Source of the DNA: Ruminococcus sp. AF46-10NS
GTDB lineage: Bacteria > Bacillota > Clostridia > Lachnospirales > Lachnospiraceae
DNA length: 64,000 bases
Reading direction: 5' to 3'
Assembly (NCBI RefSeq): GCF_003474435.1
Contig: NZ_QRNF01000016.1
Location: 1 to 64,000, forward strand
Shown here: positions 8,211 to 17,893 of the stretch, piece by piece
Layout: each line of letters opens with the position of its first letter
Numbering within the stretch: position 1 is the stretch's first letter
The notes under the pieces: model-generated
What the model saw: the letters and a program-made list of their open reading frames with translations, nothing else
Database searches by the model: none
Told to the model about the DNA's origin: nothing
Translations under genes and position numbers: made by a program

Positions 8211-9701
8211 ATGTTAAGTGAAAGTATCAAGAAACTGGTGCAGTATGGAGTAGAAAGTGGGATCACACCGGAATGTGAGAGGATCTATACAACGAATCTT
8301 CTTCTGGATGTTTTTGGTGAAAGCGAGTATACAGAACCGGAAGCAGAATATGCTAAAATCAATTTGGAAGAAGTATTGAATGAACTTCTGGATGAAGCTG
8401 TAAAGAGGGGAATTATTGAAGACAGTATTGTGTACAGAGATCTTTTTGATACAAAACTTATGAACTGTCTTATGCCTCGTCCGGCTCAGGTTCAGAAAGA
8501 ATTCTGGGATGCTTATAAGGAAGACCCGGAGAAGGCTACTGATTATTTTTACAAGCTGAGTCAGGACAGTAACTATATCAGACGCTACCGTGTAAAGAAA
8601 GATCAGAAATGGACTGTGGACAGTGAGTATGGTAAGATTGACATCACCATCAATCTCTCAAAACCGGAGAAAGATCCGAAAGCGATTGCAGCTGCCAAAC
8701 TCGTGAAGTCAAGCAGTTATCCGAAATGTCTGCTTTGCCCGGAGAATGAAGGTTATGCAGGAAGGGTCAATCATCCGGCAAGGGAGAATCACAGAATTAT
8801 TCCGATCACCATCAATGACAGTCCGTGGGGCTTCCAGTATTCACCGTATGTTTACTATAATGAGCATTGCATTGTCTTTAACAGTAAGCATACACCAATG
8901 AAGATCGAGAGAAATACTTTTGTGAAACTGTTTGATTTTGTGAAACTGTTTCCGCATTATTTCCTGGGATCCAATGCAGATCTTCCGATCGTAGGCGGAT
9001 CGATCTTAAGCCATGATCATTTCCAGGGAGGCCATTACACATTTGCAATGGCAAAGGCTGAGATTGAGAAACAAGTGACAATTCCCGGATATGAAGATGT
9101 GGAGGCTGGTATTGTGAAATGGCCGCTTTCTGTTCTGCGTATCCGCAGCAAGGATGAGAAGAGACTGATCGATCTGGCAACACATGTGTTGGCGAACTGG
9201 AGAGGTTATACAGATGAAGCTGCATTTATCTTTGCAGAAACTGATGGGGAGCCGCATAATACGATTACACCGATCGCGCGTAAAGTTGATGATACTTTTG
9301 AACTGGATCTGACATTACGTAATAATATAACAACAGAAGAGAACCCACTGGGTGTTTACCATCCGCATGCATGCTATCATCACATCAAGAAAGAGAATAT
9401 TGGTCTTATTGAAGTTATGGGACTTGCTGTTCTTCCGGCACGTTTGAAAGAAGAGCTGGAACTTCTGGAAGAATATATCTTAAGTGGCAAAGATATCGCT
9501 TCCAACGAAAAGATTGAGAAACATGCAGCATGGGTTGCAGAATTTCTGCCAAAATATGAGAAACTTGACAAAGACAATATTCAGGAAGTTCTCCGTAAAG
9601 AAGTGGGCAATGTATTTGTTCATGTTCTGGAGGATGCCGGTGTTTATAAATGCACACCAGAGGGAAGGGATGCATTTATGAGATTTATCAACACTCTGTA
9701 A
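8211..9701 (+). CDS. galT: UDP-glucose-hexose-1-phosphate uridylyltransferase (Firmicutes type)
   Basis: This 496-residue enzyme exchanges UMP between UDP-glucose and galactose-1-phosphate in the Leloir pathway. Its length and the sequence around PKCLLCPENEGYAGR, HCIVFNSKHTPM and the SHDHFQGGHY active-site histidine segment fit the long Firmicutes GalT class rather than the roughly 350-residue E. coli type. The start has a strong AGGAAAGGGG eight bases upstream. No galK or galE neighbour is seen, so it stands apart from a classical gal operon. A perfect hairpin precedes it. Confidence 0.93.
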   Translation: MLSESIKKLVQYGVESGITPECERIYTTNLLLDVFGESEYTEPEAEYAKINLEEVLNELLDEAVKRGIIEDSIVYRDLFDTKLMNCLMPRPAQVQKEFWDAYKEDPEKATDYFYKLSQDSNYIRRYRVKKDQKWTVDSEYGKIDITINLSKPEKDPKAIAAAKLVKSSSYPKCLLCPENEGYAGRVNHPARENHRIIPITINDSPWGFQYSPYVYYNEHCIVFNSKHTPMKIERNTFVKLFDFVKLFPHYFLGSNADLPIVGGSILSHDHFQGGHYTFAMAKAEIEKQVTIPGYEDVEAGIVKWPLSVLRIRSKDEKRLIDLATHVLANWRGYTDEAAFIFAETDGEPHNTITPIARKVDDTFELDLTLRNNITTEENPLGVYHPHACYHHIKKENIGLIEVMGLAVLPARLKEELELLEEYILSGKDIASNEKIEKHAAWVAEFLPKYEKLDKDNIQEVLRKEVGNVFVHVLEDAGVYKCTPEGRDAFMRFINTL

Positions 9702-9809
9702 ATATTCGGAGGCTGCCGGTAATCTGATACATCAGAGCATGGAAACATTAAATTCAGGAATTTCCTGTGCGGAACTTGAAAGATGTATATTTCAGGAGGA
9801 GTAATTTAT

Positions 9810-11294
9810 ATGAAGAAAACAGAAAGAACCGGAAAAGCCTTTCGAATAAAATGGCTTTTGCTGGCAGTTGTTGCAGCTGCACTGATCTTTATGCCGGCAG
9901 CTTCGCAGAAAGTTTCTGCAGGCAAGCTTGTATATACAGTGAAGTTCAATAATAATTCCGGAACCAGTAAAAGCAAAACATACACAGCACTGACCAGAAA
10001 TGTTAAACTGAACACCACTATTAAACTTCCGGCAGTTCCGAAGGCTATAGGTTATCAGAATCTTGGATGGACTACAATGAAGGGAAGCAGTAAAGTGGTA
10101 TATAAAGCCGGAGCCAACATAAAGGTTAAGAAAGACATGACTCTTTATGCAGTCCGGAGGAAAAGCAAATTTTATACAGTAAGTTTTTATCTGGGAAATG
10201 GAAGAAGTACAGCCGCTTATAGGAAACTTCAGAAAAAAGTTGAAGAAGGTACATATTATACTCTGCCTGCTGTGCCGACCAGATCAGGCTATGTAAATCT
10301 TGGATGGTCTACAGCCATAAATGGAAAAGCATCTACTGCAAAAAAATCCGGAACGAAGATCAGAATTTCCGGAAAAAATATTAAATATTATGCAGTACAG
10401 ATGCAGTCAGTAAGTGTAAAACTCTGTAAAACAAATGGAACAGTATGGAAAATGGTTACACTTGGAAAAGGTGGTTATCTGAAACTTCCATCAGCGTCCA
10501 ATGCTACAGGATATACGTTTATGGGCTGGTCAAAGACCAAGAGGACTGGATCTTCAGCGGCACCGGATTATGAAGCCGGAGAACGGATTAAGGTCAGCAA
10601 GGCAACTACATTGTATGCAACCGTATTCAATCGTACGCTGGAAAAAGATATCAGTTCTGATGATATGGCGCATCCGGCAGTCGGTTTACTGTACAGTAAG
10701 GTGATATTTGTAGGTGATTCCCGCACTGTGGGGATGGAGAAAACATTGAACAGGCAGATGAGCAGTTCTGTGACGAAAGATGTTTCTTTTGTGGCCAGTG
10801 CAGGTCAGGGATTAAGCTGGTTTAAGAGTGAAGGATACGAGCAGCTTTTGAAGGAGATCAGCGAGGCAGAAGGATCTCGTCCTATTGCAGTTATCTTTAA
10901 CCTGGGCGTTAATGATATGGCAAATGCAAGCAATTATGTAAGCTATATGACCAATATTGCACCGACTCTGAAAAAGAAGAACTGCAAACTGTTTTATATG
11001 TCGGTAAACCCGATCAACAGTACAATGATCACCAAAGCAGGAAGAGGTGCCCGTACAGAGGCTCAGGTAAGAGAATTTAACAGTAAGATCCACTCAGGTC
11101 TTTCTGTATATTACAAATTTATTGATACGTATAGTGTACTGATGAAGAAAGGATATGGAACCAACGCTTCTTATGTTGGTGTAGACAGAGATTCCGATGA
11201 CGGACTGCATTATACAACCAAGACCTATAAGAGAATTTATTATTACTGTGTGACATATCTTAACACAGGAAGTATCAATGCGACATATTATTAA
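9810..11294 (+). CDS. Secreted InlB-repeat protein with C-terminal SGNH/GDSL hydrolase domain
   Basis: A 494-residue exported protein. The signal peptide covers residues 1 to about 36 (charged start, LLLAVVAAALIF, then VSAG). Three Listeria-Bacteroides (InlB B-type) repeats follow, each with a GYxxLGW or GYTFMGW core and a closing ADYEAG-like or TLYA-like strand. The C-terminal SGNH hydrolase has FVGDSRTVGM near residue 299 (catalytic Ser), GVNDMANA near 365 (Asn) and DGLHY near 464 (Asp/His). The repeats suggest surface or mucin contact and the enzyme may deacylate glycans; both are inference. ATG 9810 follows AGGAGGA at 9794-9800; ATG 9783 lies upstream of that site. No LPXTG sorting signal is seen. 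Confidence 0.82.
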   Translation: MKKTERTGKAFRIKWLLLAVVAAALIFMPAASQKVSAGKLVYTVKFNNNSGTSKSKTYTALTRNVKLNTTIKLPAVPKAIGYQNLGWTTMKGSSKVVYKAGANIKVKKDMTLYAVRRKSKFYTVSFYLGNGRSTAAYRKLQKKVEEGTYYTLPAVPTRSGYVNLGWSTAINGKASTAKKSGTKIRISGKNIKYYAVQMQSVSVKLCKTNGTVWKMVTLGKGGYLKLPSASNATGYTFMGWSKTKRTGSSAAPDYEAGERIKVSKATTLYATVFNRTLEKDISSDDMAHPAVGLLYSKVIFVGDSRTVGMEKTLNRQMSSSVTKDVSFVASAGQGLSWFKSEGYEQLLKEISEAEGSRPIAVIFNLGVNDMANASNYVSYMTNIAPTLKKKNCKLFYMSVNPINSTMITKAGRGARTEAQVREFNSKIHSGLSVYYKFIDTYSVLMKKGYGTNASYVGVDRDSDDGLHYTTKTYKRIYYYCVTYLNTGSINATYY

Positions 11295-11304
11295 ATATGC
11301 ACAT

Positions 11305-11346
11305 GATCCCGCATGTCGGTACATTTTCCGGCATGCGGGATCTTTT
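11305..11346 (+). terminator. Intrinsic terminator after the SGNH hydrolase gene
   Basis: GATCCCGCATG (11305-11315) pairs perfectly with CATGCGGGATC (11332-11342), followed by TTTT. Confidence 0.85.
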
Positions 11347-11393
11347 ATGTCACAGGAATTATACCAGGGCAGCGAATTCCTTCCAATTACTCC

Positions 11394-11422
11394 TTGCGCG
11401 AACCATAAGAATAGTCTATACT
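11394..11422 (+). promoter_or_regulatory. Predicted promoter of the asnS operon
   Basis: TTGCGC at 11394-11399 and TATACT at 11417-11422 are 17 bp apart. A small hairpin (11433-11439 with 11444-11450) lies in the leader. No T-box motif is present, unlike at many amino-acyl tRNA synthetase genes. Confidence 0.65.
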
Positions 11423-11492
11423 TAATTCGATACGGACATTTATATGTCCGAAGGGACGGGAAATCCTGAATATGAGGAATGAGGTATAGATT

Positions 11493-12884
11493 ATGGAACT
11501 GACAACAGTTAAAGAGATTTACAGAAACCGTGAACAGTATCTTGATAAAGAGATCACAGTAGGCGGCTGGGTGCGCAGCGTCCGTGATTCCAAGGCATTT
11601 GGTTTTATCGTGCTTCATGATGGAAGTTTTTTTGAAACTCTTCAGATCGTTTATCATGATAACATGGAGAATTTCGCGGAGGTTTCCAAATTAAATGTAG
11701 GTGCGGCCATTATCGTTAAGGGAACACTGGTAGCAACACCGCAGGCGAAACAGCCATTTGAGATCCAGGCAACAGAAGTATTCGTAGAGGGAGGTTCTGC
11801 ACCGGATTACCCGCTTCAGAAGAAACGCCATAGTCTTGAATATTTAAGAACTATGACACATTTAAGACCGAGAACAAACACTTTCCAGGCAGTATTCCGC
11901 GTACGCTCTCTCTGTGCATATGCGATTCACAAGTTCTTCCAGGAGAGAGATTTTGTCTATGTGCATACACCACTGATCACAGGAAGTGACTGTGAGGGTG
12001 CAGGAGAAATGTTCCAGGTAACAACACTGGATCCTAAGAACATACCGATGACAGAGGACGGAAAAGTAGATTATTCTCAGGACTTTTTCGGAAAAGAGAC
12101 TAACCTTACAGTAAGCGGACAGCTCAACGGTGAGACATTTGCACAGGCATTCCGCAATATCTACACATTCGGACCGACTTTCCGTGCAGAGAACTCTAAC
12201 ACAACACGTCATGCGGCTGAGTTCTGGATGATCGAGCCGGAGTGTGCATTTGCGGATATTCAGGATGCTATGGAACTTGCAGAAGCTATGCTGAAATATG
12301 TGATCCGTTACGTTCTTGAGAATGCACCGGAGGAGATAAATTTCTTCAATTCCTTCGTAGACAAGGGACTTCTTGACAGACTGAACCATGTGCTGAACTC
12401 CGAGTTTGCACATGTAACATACACAGAGGCTGTTGAGATCCTTGAGAAAAACAACGATAAATTTGATTACAAGGTATTCTGGGGCTGCGATCTTCAGACT
12501 GAGCATGAGCGTTATCTGACAGAGCAGATCTACAAGAGACCTGTATTTGTTACTGATTATCCGAAAGAGATCAAGGCTTTCTATATGAAACTCAACGAAG
12601 ATGGCAAGACTGTAGCCGCTATGGACTGTCTTGTACCGGGAATCGGAGAGATCATCGGAGGAAGCCAGAGAGAGGATGACTACGGTAAACTGAAAGCACG
12701 TATGGACGAGCTTGGACTGAAACCGGAAGATTACGATTTCTATCTTGATCTCCGTAAATACGGTTCTACCCGTCATTCCGGATTCGGACTTGGATTTGAG
12801 AGATGCGTTATGTATCTTACAGGAATGGGCAACATCCGTGACGTGATCCCGTTCCCGAGAACTGTAAAGAACTGTGACCTTTAA
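11493..12884 (+). CDS. asnS: Asparagine-tRNA ligase
   Basis: A 463-residue class II aminoacyl-tRNA synthetase. An N-terminal OB-fold anticodon-binding domain ([25 protein letters not shown], residues about 20-45) precedes the catalytic core with [21 protein letters not shown] (motif 2 region) and [28 protein letters not shown] (motif 3). The last segment is characteristic of AsnRS. It charges tRNA-Asn with asparagine. The start has GAGG eight bases upstream. The YhaO-like gene begins 18 bases after the stop, so the three genes here probably share a transcript. Confidence 0.95.
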   Translation: MELTTVKEIYRNREQYLDKEITVGGWVRSVRDSKAFGFIVLHDGSFFETLQIVYHDNMENFAEVSKLNVGAAIIVKGTLVATPQAKQPFEIQATEVFVEGGSAPDYPLQKKRHSLEYLRTMTHLRPRTNTFQAVFRVRSLCAYAIHKFFQERDFVYVHTPLITGSDCEGAGEMFQVTTLDPKNIPMTEDGKVDYSQDFFGKETNLTVSGQLNGETFAQAFRNIYTFGPTFRAENSNTTRHAAEFWMIEPECAFADIQDAMELAEAMLKYVIRYVLENAPEEINFFNSFVDKGLLDRLNHVLNSEFAHVTYTEAVEILEKNNDKFDYKVFWGCDLQTEHERYLTEQIYKRPVFVTDYPKEIKAFYMKLNEDGKTVAAMDCLVPGIGEIIGGSQREDDYGKLKARMDELGLKPEDYDFYLDLRKYGSTRHSGFGLGFERCVMYLTGMGNIRDVIPFPRTVKNCDL

Positions 12885-12902
12885 TTCACAAGGGAGAACA
12901 TT

Positions 12903-13963
12903 ATGAGATTTATCCATCTTGCAGATGTGCACCTGGGAGCTGTTCCTGACAGGGGATGCCCATGGAGCAAAGAGCGGGAGGAAGAAATCTGGAACACTTT
13001 CCGCCGGGTTATTGCGGGCATCCGCGAAGACCCGGTGGATTTGCTATTTATATCCGGAGATCTGTTCCACCGCCAGCCGCTAATGAGAGAACTTAAAGAA
13101 GTCAATTATCTTTTTTCAACCATTCCGGATACCAGGGTGTATCTGATGGCTGGAAACCATGATTTTATCAGCAGGGATTCTTTTTATAATACATTTGAGT
13201 GGAATTCCAATGTTGTGTTCTTTAAGAATAGGGACTTAAGGTTGTGAAAGATCCCAGGCTGGATGTTTATGTATATGGACTCAGCTATTTTGACAGGGAA
13301 ATAAAAGAGGGACTTTATGACAAGGCATTACCGGTCCAGGAAGAGGGAATCCACATTCTTCTTGCACATGGCGGGGATGAAAAGCATATTCCTCTCAGTG
13401 CAGCATCGCTGGCTGCGGCAGGTTTTGACTACATAGCACTTGGCCATATTCACAAGCCACAGATCCTGATCCGGGATCAGGCTGCTTTTGCGGGAGCTCT
13501 GGAACCTATTGACAGGAATGATACAGGTGAACATGGGTACATGGAAGGCAGGACTGTGGAAGGCAGGATCCGTACAGAATTCGTGCCTTTTGCATGCAGA
13601 TCTTATCAGCAGCTGGTACTCAACCTTCATGAGGAGACTACGCAGATCTCACTGGAGGAAGCTGTGAAATCGCAGATTTTTCGAAGAGGCGGAAGGAATA
13701 TTTACCGGATTATCCTGCAGGGCATGCGTTCTCCGGATCTGATGCTGATTCATGAGAAACTGAAGAATCTGGGAAATATTACAGATGTGATCGATGAATC
13801 CTGGCCGGCATATGACCTTCCGGAACTTTATAAACGCTACAGTGGTACGCTGATCGGTGATTATATCGGTTATTTTCTTGCAAAGGGAGCATTGGATACT
13901 GTGGAAAAAAAGGCTCTGTATTACGGTCTGCAGGCACTTCTTGAGACTGGAAGCAGGCGATGA
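12903..13963 (+). CDS. Metallophosphoesterase, SbcD/YhaO-like; split by a one-base break
   Basis: Two overlapping frames (12903-13247 and 13244-13963) together form one protein of about 353 residues. The first carries the calcineurin-like metal motifs DVHLG, SGDLFH and GNHDF; the second carries AHGG and GHIHKPQ plus the C-terminal cap. This is the Mre11/SbcD-type DNA nuclease subunit YhaO. Adding one A to the AA at 13238-13239 fuses the frames in sense. The partner ATPase follows at 14025, matching the known YhaO-YhaN pairing. The break may be a sequencing error; if real, the gene is disabled in the middle of its nuclease domain. Confidence 0.8.
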
Positions 13964-14024
13964 GACAACGATACTGTAGAGTTCGGGATAATAATTGTGT
14001 TTGTTCACAGGAGGATAACTGAAA

Positions 14025-15578
14025 ATGGTCATCAGACGTTTGAAAATTAAAAATTTCGGTAAGATCCGGGACAAGGACATGGAGCTTTCTCCGGGTCTCA
14101 ATGTGCTTTACGGCGAGAATGAAAGCGGAAAGACAACAACACATACATTTATCCGTTCCATGCTCTTTGGGATTCGCAGACTCCGTGGAAAAGCAGCGCA
14201 GAACGATACCTATACGAAATATGAACCATGGGAGAATCCGGCAGAATACGGCGGTATCATGTGGTTCTCATCCGGTGGAAAGAATTACCGTCTTACCAGG
14301 AATTTTTATAAAGAAAAGAAATTCGGGGAGCTTCTCTGTGAGGATGATGGAAGCCTTGTGGATGCAGAACAGGGAGCTCTGGAATCCGTTCTTGGAAATG
14401 TAAGTGAAGCTGTTTACGACAATACAGTTTCTGTGGCGCAGTTAAAAAGCGTGACAGGACGGGATCTTGTTCGGGAGCTTCAGAATTATATGGCAAGCTA
14501 CCAGGGAACAGGAGACAGTTCCATTGATATGGGAAGAGCCATGCAGATGCTTAAAATGTCCAGAAAAGGATATCTTACAGCGGCTGCGCGCCGGAAAAAA
14601 GAGCTGGAAAAAGAGGGAGAGAAGATCGCTTCGAATATAGAATATATCCAGAAGGAGATCAAAGATCTGGATGAAAAACGTGATAAAGTTACACAGCAGA
14701 AAGACGGTATGAATGTAGGAACCCGGGACAGAAATACAGAGGATCTTCTGGATCTTCGTGTTGAGCGTGTAAAGAAGAGGCGAGAAATGACAGATGCTGT
14801 GCTGGGTATCGTACTGGTGGGAGGAATTGCAGGCACCGGCTGTCTGGCTGCTTTTTCCAGCCATGTGATCTTAAGCCTTCTGGCGGGAGTTGCCACAGCA
14901 GCAGTCAGTGTAGCAGCCTGGTTTTTCCGCACACGCCTCAGCAGGGAGCTGAACAAGCGTGAGCGTCAGAGAGAACGCTGGCTTGCCAGACACGATGAGC
15001 TTACATGGAGCCAGAATAATCTGGATCAGGATTATGAGGAGAAGTACACGGCACTTTCTAATCTTCAGGCAGAGCTTGCGGAATGTGAGGATAATACAGA
15101 TGTGATGACTCCGGAGGAGACGGAGATCCAGGCATTGAACATGGCTATGGATACCATAGAGGCACTTTCCGGAAATATTACGGATCAGATCGGAGACAGG
15201 CTGAAGCATAGAACTTCCCAGATATTAAGTGAGATCACAGGTGGTAAATATAAAGAAGTGATCATGGACGAGGAGCTTCATATTTTTGTCAATACAGGAG
15301 AACGGATAGTTCCGGCAGGAAGGCTGAGCAGGGGAACTCTGGAGCAGATTTATTTTGCTCTGAGAATGGCTGCAGGAGAGCTTTTCTGCAGAGAGGAAAC
15401 TTACCCTGTGATCCTGGATGATGTGTTCGGTATGTATGATGAAGATCGTCTGGCATCTGTGCTTTGCTGGCTTCATAAAGAAAACAGACAGGTGATCATA
15501 AGCACCTGCCATAAAAGAGAGATGGAGATCCTGGACAAAGAGGGAATTCCATATCAGAAAATATTCCTGCAGGTATGA
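14025..15578 (+). CDS. AAA ATPase, YhaN/SbcC/Rad50-like with internal membrane hairpin
   Basis: This 517-residue protein has a Walker A GENESGKTT at residues 30-38 and, near the C-terminus, a signature-like LSRGTLEQIYFALRM followed by a Walker B VILDDVFGMYD, which together make an SbcC-type ATPase head. Between them lie coiled coils (about residues 190-235 and 300-350) interrupted by two hydrophobic segments (about 250-300), suggesting membrane attachment as reported for YhaN-type proteins. It probably works with the upstream SbcD-like nuclease in DNA end processing or repair. The start follows AGGAGG with good spacing, 61 bases after the nuclease stop. Confidence 0.82.
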   Translation: MVIRRLKIKNFGKIRDKDMELSPGLNVLYGENESGKTTTHTFIRSMLFGIRRLRGKAAQNDTYTKYEPWENPAEYGGIMWFSSGGKNYRLTRNFYKEKKFGELLCEDDGSLVDAEQGALESVLGNVSEAVYDNTVSVAQLKSVTGRDLVRELQNYMASYQGTGDSSIDMGRAMQMLKMSRKGYLTAAARRKKELEKEGEKIASNIEYIQKEIKDLDEKRDKVTQQKDGMNVGTRDRNTEDLLDLRVERVKKRREMTDAVLGIVLVGGIAGTGCLAAFSSHVILSLLAGVATAAVSVAAWFFRTRLSRELNKRERQRERWLARHDELTWSQNNLDQDYEEKYTALSNLQAELAECEDNTDVMTPEETEIQALNMAMDTIEALSGNITDQIGDRLKHRTSQILSEITGGKYKEVIMDEELHIFVNTGERIVPAGRLSRGTLEQIYFALRMAAGELFCREETYPVILDDVFGMYDEDRLASVLCWLHKENRQVIISTCHKREMEILDKEGIPYQKIFLQV

Positions 15579-15605
15579 TAAGTGTATAATAGTTTGCATA
15601 AAATG

Positions 15606-15668
15606 CCCCGGTTTTCAGCGAAGGCGGATTACGAATATCCGTCCGAACAGAGAACCGGGGTATTTTTG
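15606..15668. terminator. Terminator between yhaN-like gene and prs, with embedded repeat-tail motif
   Basis: CCCCGGTT (15606-15613) pairs with AACCGGGG (15653-15660), followed by TATTTTTG on the + strand; on the minus strand the stem is followed by ATTTTA. The loop contains the 17-mer GCGGATTACGAATATCC (15624-15640), which matches the tail of the dispersed element seen at 24049 and 61106. It serves convergent genes. Confidence 0.75.
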
Positions 15669-15697
15669 TTATAGTTTATTGTATTTCAGGTGGAAAA

Positions 15698-16881
15698 TTA
15701 CTTCTCATACTGGCTCATGTAGTTGTTTACACAGCGTTTGATTCTGTCTACCGGGTTGAGAAGATGGCTGACAGATGTATCGTGATTCAGTGTATCAATG
15801 ATCAGTGCGATATACTTGCTCATGTCACAGCTGATGTAATACGGTTTCTCAAGAAGCTCCGGTGACTGGTAAACCAGGTTGGTTGTGAGGAGCTTGTCAA
15901 AGTAACCTTTCTTATGAGCTTCATCGAATTTCTCAAGTCCGTCTGTGAAGAATCCGAAAGTGGAGCAGATGTAAACTTTGCCGGCACCTTTCTCTTTAAG
16001 GAGAGAAGCAATCTTAATGATGGTATCGCCGGAAGAGATCATATCGTCGATGAGGATCATATCTTTGCCCTCAAGCTTCGGTCCAAGGAACTCATATGCA
16101 GCGATCGGATGGCGGCCGTTTACATATCTTGAGTAGTCAAGACGCTTGTAGTACATACCCATATCAACACCAAGTACGTTGGCAAGATAGATGGCACGGC
16201 TCATGCTTCCCTCATCCGGGCTGATGGTCATGAAATGATCTTTGTCAATATGAAGCCCCTCTTCGTTGTTAAGAAGAGCTTTGATAAACTGATAGGATGG
16301 CTGTACAGTTTCGAATCCGTGGAGCGGAGTAGCGTTCTGTACACGGGAATCATGTGCATCGAAAGTGATGATGTTCTCAACTCCCATATCGATCAGCTCA
16401 TGAAGTGCATTGGCACAGTCAAGAGACTCTCTTCCGACACGTTTGTCCTGGCGGCTCTCATAAAGATATGGCATGATTACGTTAACTCTGCGGGCTTTTC
16501 CGCCGATGGCAGCAATGACACGCTTCATATCCTGGAAATGATCATCTGGAGACATGAGGTTTGTGTAAGGTCGATCGGATAGGACAGGCTGTAGTTGGTC
16601 ACATCTACCATAACATAGATATCATCACCGCGGACAGATTCGTTGATGGTACACTTGGCTTCACCGGAACCGAAACGCGGATTCTTGGCTTCAATAATGT
16701 AAGAATCACGTTTGTATCCCTCGAATGCGAAAGAATCCATTCCCGGATACTGTCTCTCGGCACGCCATTTAACCAGCCAGTCATTCACCTTACTGCCTAA
16801 TGTGCTGCAGCTCTGAAGGGGAATCAGTCCAAGTCTTCCTACCGGAAGTGTGGAAAAATCTTTTGTAGTTACCAGTGCCAT
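15698..16881 (-). CDS. prs: Ribose-phosphate pyrophosphokinase; split by a one-base break
   Basis: Two minus-strand frames (16525-16881 N-terminal, 15698-16555 C-terminal) form one protein of about 394 residues that makes PRPP from ribose-5-phosphate and ATP. The N-terminal part includes RFGSGEAKCTINESVRGDDIY; the C-terminal part includes MSPDDHFQDMKRVIAA, the YKRLDYSRY segment and the PRPP loop LIDDMISSGDT. One extra A in the AAA near 16562-16566 joins them in sense as DLTQNLMSPDDH. Because prs is normally essential, I read the break as sequence error. The start has GGAGG in the tail of dnaC, three bases away, so the two are translationally linked. Confidence 0.88.
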
Positions 16882-16883
16882 TT

Positions 16884-17870
16884 TTAATTTCCTCCTAAAA
16901 ATATTTTCTGTATACGGATGTCTTTCCCGATCAGCGAGATCATCTGATAATTGCTTGCGATTCGGGAAAAAGTTCTCTCGGAATAGGTATCCGAGAAATT
17001 CCTGAGCGTCAGATTCGTGGAAATGATCGTAGATTTCCTGCGCATGATCCGCTCATTGAGACAGAGAAAAAGCTGCGAGGACACAAAGCTGTTGGTAAGC
17101 TCCGTTCCGAGGTCATCAATGATAAGAAGGTCGCAGTCATAGATCAGTTCCTCATCCGTGCCTGTATCTTTTCTGGAAAAAGAATTCGCAGCCATCATAT
17201 CAAAGAGATCATAGGCCGAAAAATACAGGACGCAGTGGGTGGATCTGAGAAGCTCCCGCGCGATGCAGTGTGAGAGAAAAGTTTTTCCCACGCCGGTATC
17301 GCCATACAAAAACAGATTTTCGAATTTGCGGTCGAAGTCCTGCACAAAACGCTGTGCAGTATCATAGGCCCGTCTGGCTGTATCCAGGGCAGACAGTCCC
17401 GTGGCTTCGTTTTTTATTGTAGCAGAATAATAGTCAAATGAAAAGCTGTCAAAATTTTCTTTTTCAAGAATTTCATTAAGATTGGACTGTGCATAAAGCA
17501 GTTCGATCTCAGCTTTCCTGAAACAGGTGCATTTTTTGCTGCCAATATAGCCGGTGTCCTGGCAGAGCGGGCAGGTGTAGGGCATCTCCAGATAATCCCC
17601 GGGAAAACCGTTGGCAACGAGAAGAGTGATCCGCTCATCAGAAAGCTCCTGGATGGTAGCCTTCAGATCTGAAGTTCCCTTTTCCCTGCCGCTTAAAAGC
17701 CGCCGTACTTTGTCAGCACTTAAAGTGGCAACCTCGTCGTCAATCTCCTTAAGACGGGGGATCTTAGCATAAGCCAGGGCAGTGTGTTCCTCCAGGATAC
17801 GGTGGTTCTGGGCCTGACGGCGGCTGTATTCTCTCATTATAGTATCATACTGAAAATTCTGTAAAGGCAT
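16884..17870 (-). CDS. dnaC: Replicative helicase loader, DnaC/DnaI family
   Basis: A 328-residue AAA+ ATPase that loads the replicative helicase at origins or restarts. The N-terminal region (about 1-110) is helical and is followed by a zinc-binding CPLCQDTGYIGSKKCTCF segment, as in DnaI. The ATPase domain has Walker A GDTGVGKT, Walker B LLIIDDLGTE, and the sensor STNLTLRNF. It is encoded after dnaD with a 23-base gap and before prs with two bases, one transcript on the minus strand. GGAGC lies five bases before the ATG. The gene name follows the common Clostridia label; functionally it is the DnaI type. Confidence 0.88.
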   Translation of the reverse strand: MPLQNFQYDTIMREYSRRQAQNHRILEEHTALAYAKIPRLKEIDDEVATLSADKVRRLLSGREKGTSDLKATIQELSDERITLLVANGFPGDYLEMPYTCPLCQDTGYIGSKKCTCFRKAEIELLYAQSNLNEILEKENFDSFSFDYYSATIKNEATGLSALDTARRAYDTAQRFVQDFDRKFENLFLYGDTGVGKTFLSHCIARELLRSTHCVLYFSAYDLFDMMAANSFSRKDTGTDEELIYDCDLLIIDDLGTELTNSFVSSQLFLCLNERIMRRKSTIISTNLTLRNFSDTYSERTFSRIASNYQMISLIGKDIRIQKIFLGGN

Positions 17871-17893
17871 AAAAAGCTCCTTATTGATAAAGC

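Noticed and set aside
9724..9735. CTGAT-AC-ATCAG palindrome upstream of the SGNH gene
   Set aside because: Short, with no promoter around it; could be chance.
11347..11492. T-box leader for asnS
   Set aside because: No TGGTACCGCG-like motif or terminator in the leader; a standard promoter with a short leader suffices.
11862..12932. 356-residue open frame on the minus strand
   Set aside because: Antisense shadow of asnS; Cys/Ser/His-rich composition typical of such shadows.
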